Shown here piece by piece: positions 62,955-64,000 of a stretch of DNA of 64,000 nt (its first letter is position 1; each line of letters begins with the position of its first letter). Made by a program: the position numbers and the translations under genes. Location: the NCBI GenBank assembly GCA_949775045.1, contig OX459099.1, positions 20,196,644 through 20,260,643 of the forward strand, given 5' to 3'. The notes beneath the pieces were generated by a model that saw only the letters and a program-made list of their open reading frames with translations, ran no database searches and was not told where the DNA came from. Origin of the DNA: Metridium senile (taxonomy: Eukaryota > Cnidaria > Anthozoa > Actiniaria > Metridiidae).

Positions 62955-64000
62955 AATTAATGAATGAATAAATAAATGAATGAATGAATGAATGAATAAA
63001 TGAATAAATGAATAAATGAATAAATGAATAAATGAATAAATGAATAAATGAATAAATGAATAAATGAATGAATGAATAAATGAATAAATGAATAAATGAA
63101 TAAATGAATAAATGAATAAATGAATAAATGAATAAATGAATAAATGAATGAATGAATAAATGAATGGATGAATGAATAAATGAATAAATGAATAAATGAA
63201 TAAATGAATAAATGAATAAATGAATAAATGAATAAATGAATAAATGAATAAATGAATAAATGAATAAATGAATAAATGAATAAATAAATAAATGAATAAA
63301 TGAATAAATGAATAAATGAATGAATGAATGAATGAATGAATGAATGAATAAATGAATGAATGAATAAATGAATAAATGAATAAATGAATAAATGAATAAA
63401 TGAATGAATGAATGAATGAATGAATGAATGAATGAATAAATGAATAAATGAATAAATGAATAAATGAATAAATGAATAAATGAATAAATGAATAAATGAA
63501 TAAATGAATAAATGAATGAATGAATGGATGAATAAATGAATAAATGAATAAATGAATAAATGAATAAATGAATGAATGAATAAATGAATAAATGAATAAA
63601 TGAATGAATGAATGAATGAATAAATGAATAAATGAATAAATGAATAAATGAATAAATGAATGAATGAATGAATGAATGAATGAATGAATGAATGAATGAA
63701 TAAATGAATAAATGAATAAATGAATAAATGAATAAATGAATAAATGAATGAATGAATGAATAAATGAATGGATGAATAAATGAATAAATGAATAAATGAA
63801 TAAATGAATAAATGAATAAATGAATAAATGAATAAATGAATAAATGAATAAATGAATAAATGAATAAATGAATAAATGAATAAATGAATAAATGAATAAA
63901 TGAATAAATGAATAAATGAATAAATGAATAAATGAATGAATGAATAAATGAATGGATGAATGAATGAATGAATAAATGAATGAACGAATGGATGAATAAA
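62955..64000. repeat. AATG/AAATG tetranucleotide array running off the window
   Basis: taaatgaataaatgaa with interspersed gaatgaatg blocks for more than 1 kb to the right edge. Higher-order copies are visible as repeated blocks with gaatggatg. Intron of the polycystin gene. Confidence 0.96.

Overview
This is a gene-poor, repeat-rich piece of an animal nuclear genome. It has long GT-AG introns, tRNA-derived SINEs, LINE 3' ends, many small foldback (MITE-like) elements and very large low-complexity arrays. Protein content and repeat style suggest an invertebrate, most likely a cnidarian. That last step is inference; nothing here fixes the species.

Four protein-coding genes could be assembled exon by exon, with reading-frame phase checked at every junction. 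(1) + strand, 118-7933: nine exons, 328 aa, orthologue of the peroxisomal carrier SLC25A17/PMP34. (2) - strand, 35049-8712: 29 exons, 1115 aa, a complete TRPA1-type channel with about 16 ankyrin repeats, six membrane segments and a pore. (3) - strand, 43168-36510: eight exons, 428 aa, orthologue of Integrator subunit 15 (INTS15/C7orf26). (4) - strand, from beyond the right edge to 45080: the last twelve exons (1912 codons plus stop) of a polycystin-1-like protein with REJ, GAIN/GPS, PLAT, TOP and polycystin channel regions. Its start lies outside the window.

Layout: 1-7.9 kb SLC25A17; 7.9-8.7 kb short convergent spacer; 8.7-35 kb TRPA1; 35-36.5 kb spacer with a minisatellite; 36.5-43.2 kb INTS15; 43.2-45.1 kb spacer with a 0.6 kb polypyrimidine tract; 45.1-64 kb polycystin-1-like. 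Almost everything between exons is repeat: GAT/ATC triplet arrays (one of about 2.1 kb), ATGG/AATG/CAAG/ACAG tetranucleotide arrays, minisatellites with 16-, 28-, 36-, 46-, 72- and 96-bp units, and at least ten foldback or terminal-inverted-repeat families. Most very long open frames are these arrays read as codons and are not genes.

The four genes do not form a pathway or operon. Two of the three minus-strand genes are TRP-superfamily channels (TRPA and polycystin), separated only by INTS15. The points most worth following are: the polycystin's GPS, which has lost one apparent cysteine pair and has an altered cleavage site while its channel keeps a PKD2-like filter; two independent small duplications that copied a 3' splice site (SLC25A17 and TRPA1); a 195-bp foldback element present twice with clean 4-bp target duplications; and a Crypton-like protein fragment inside a small inverted-repeat element.
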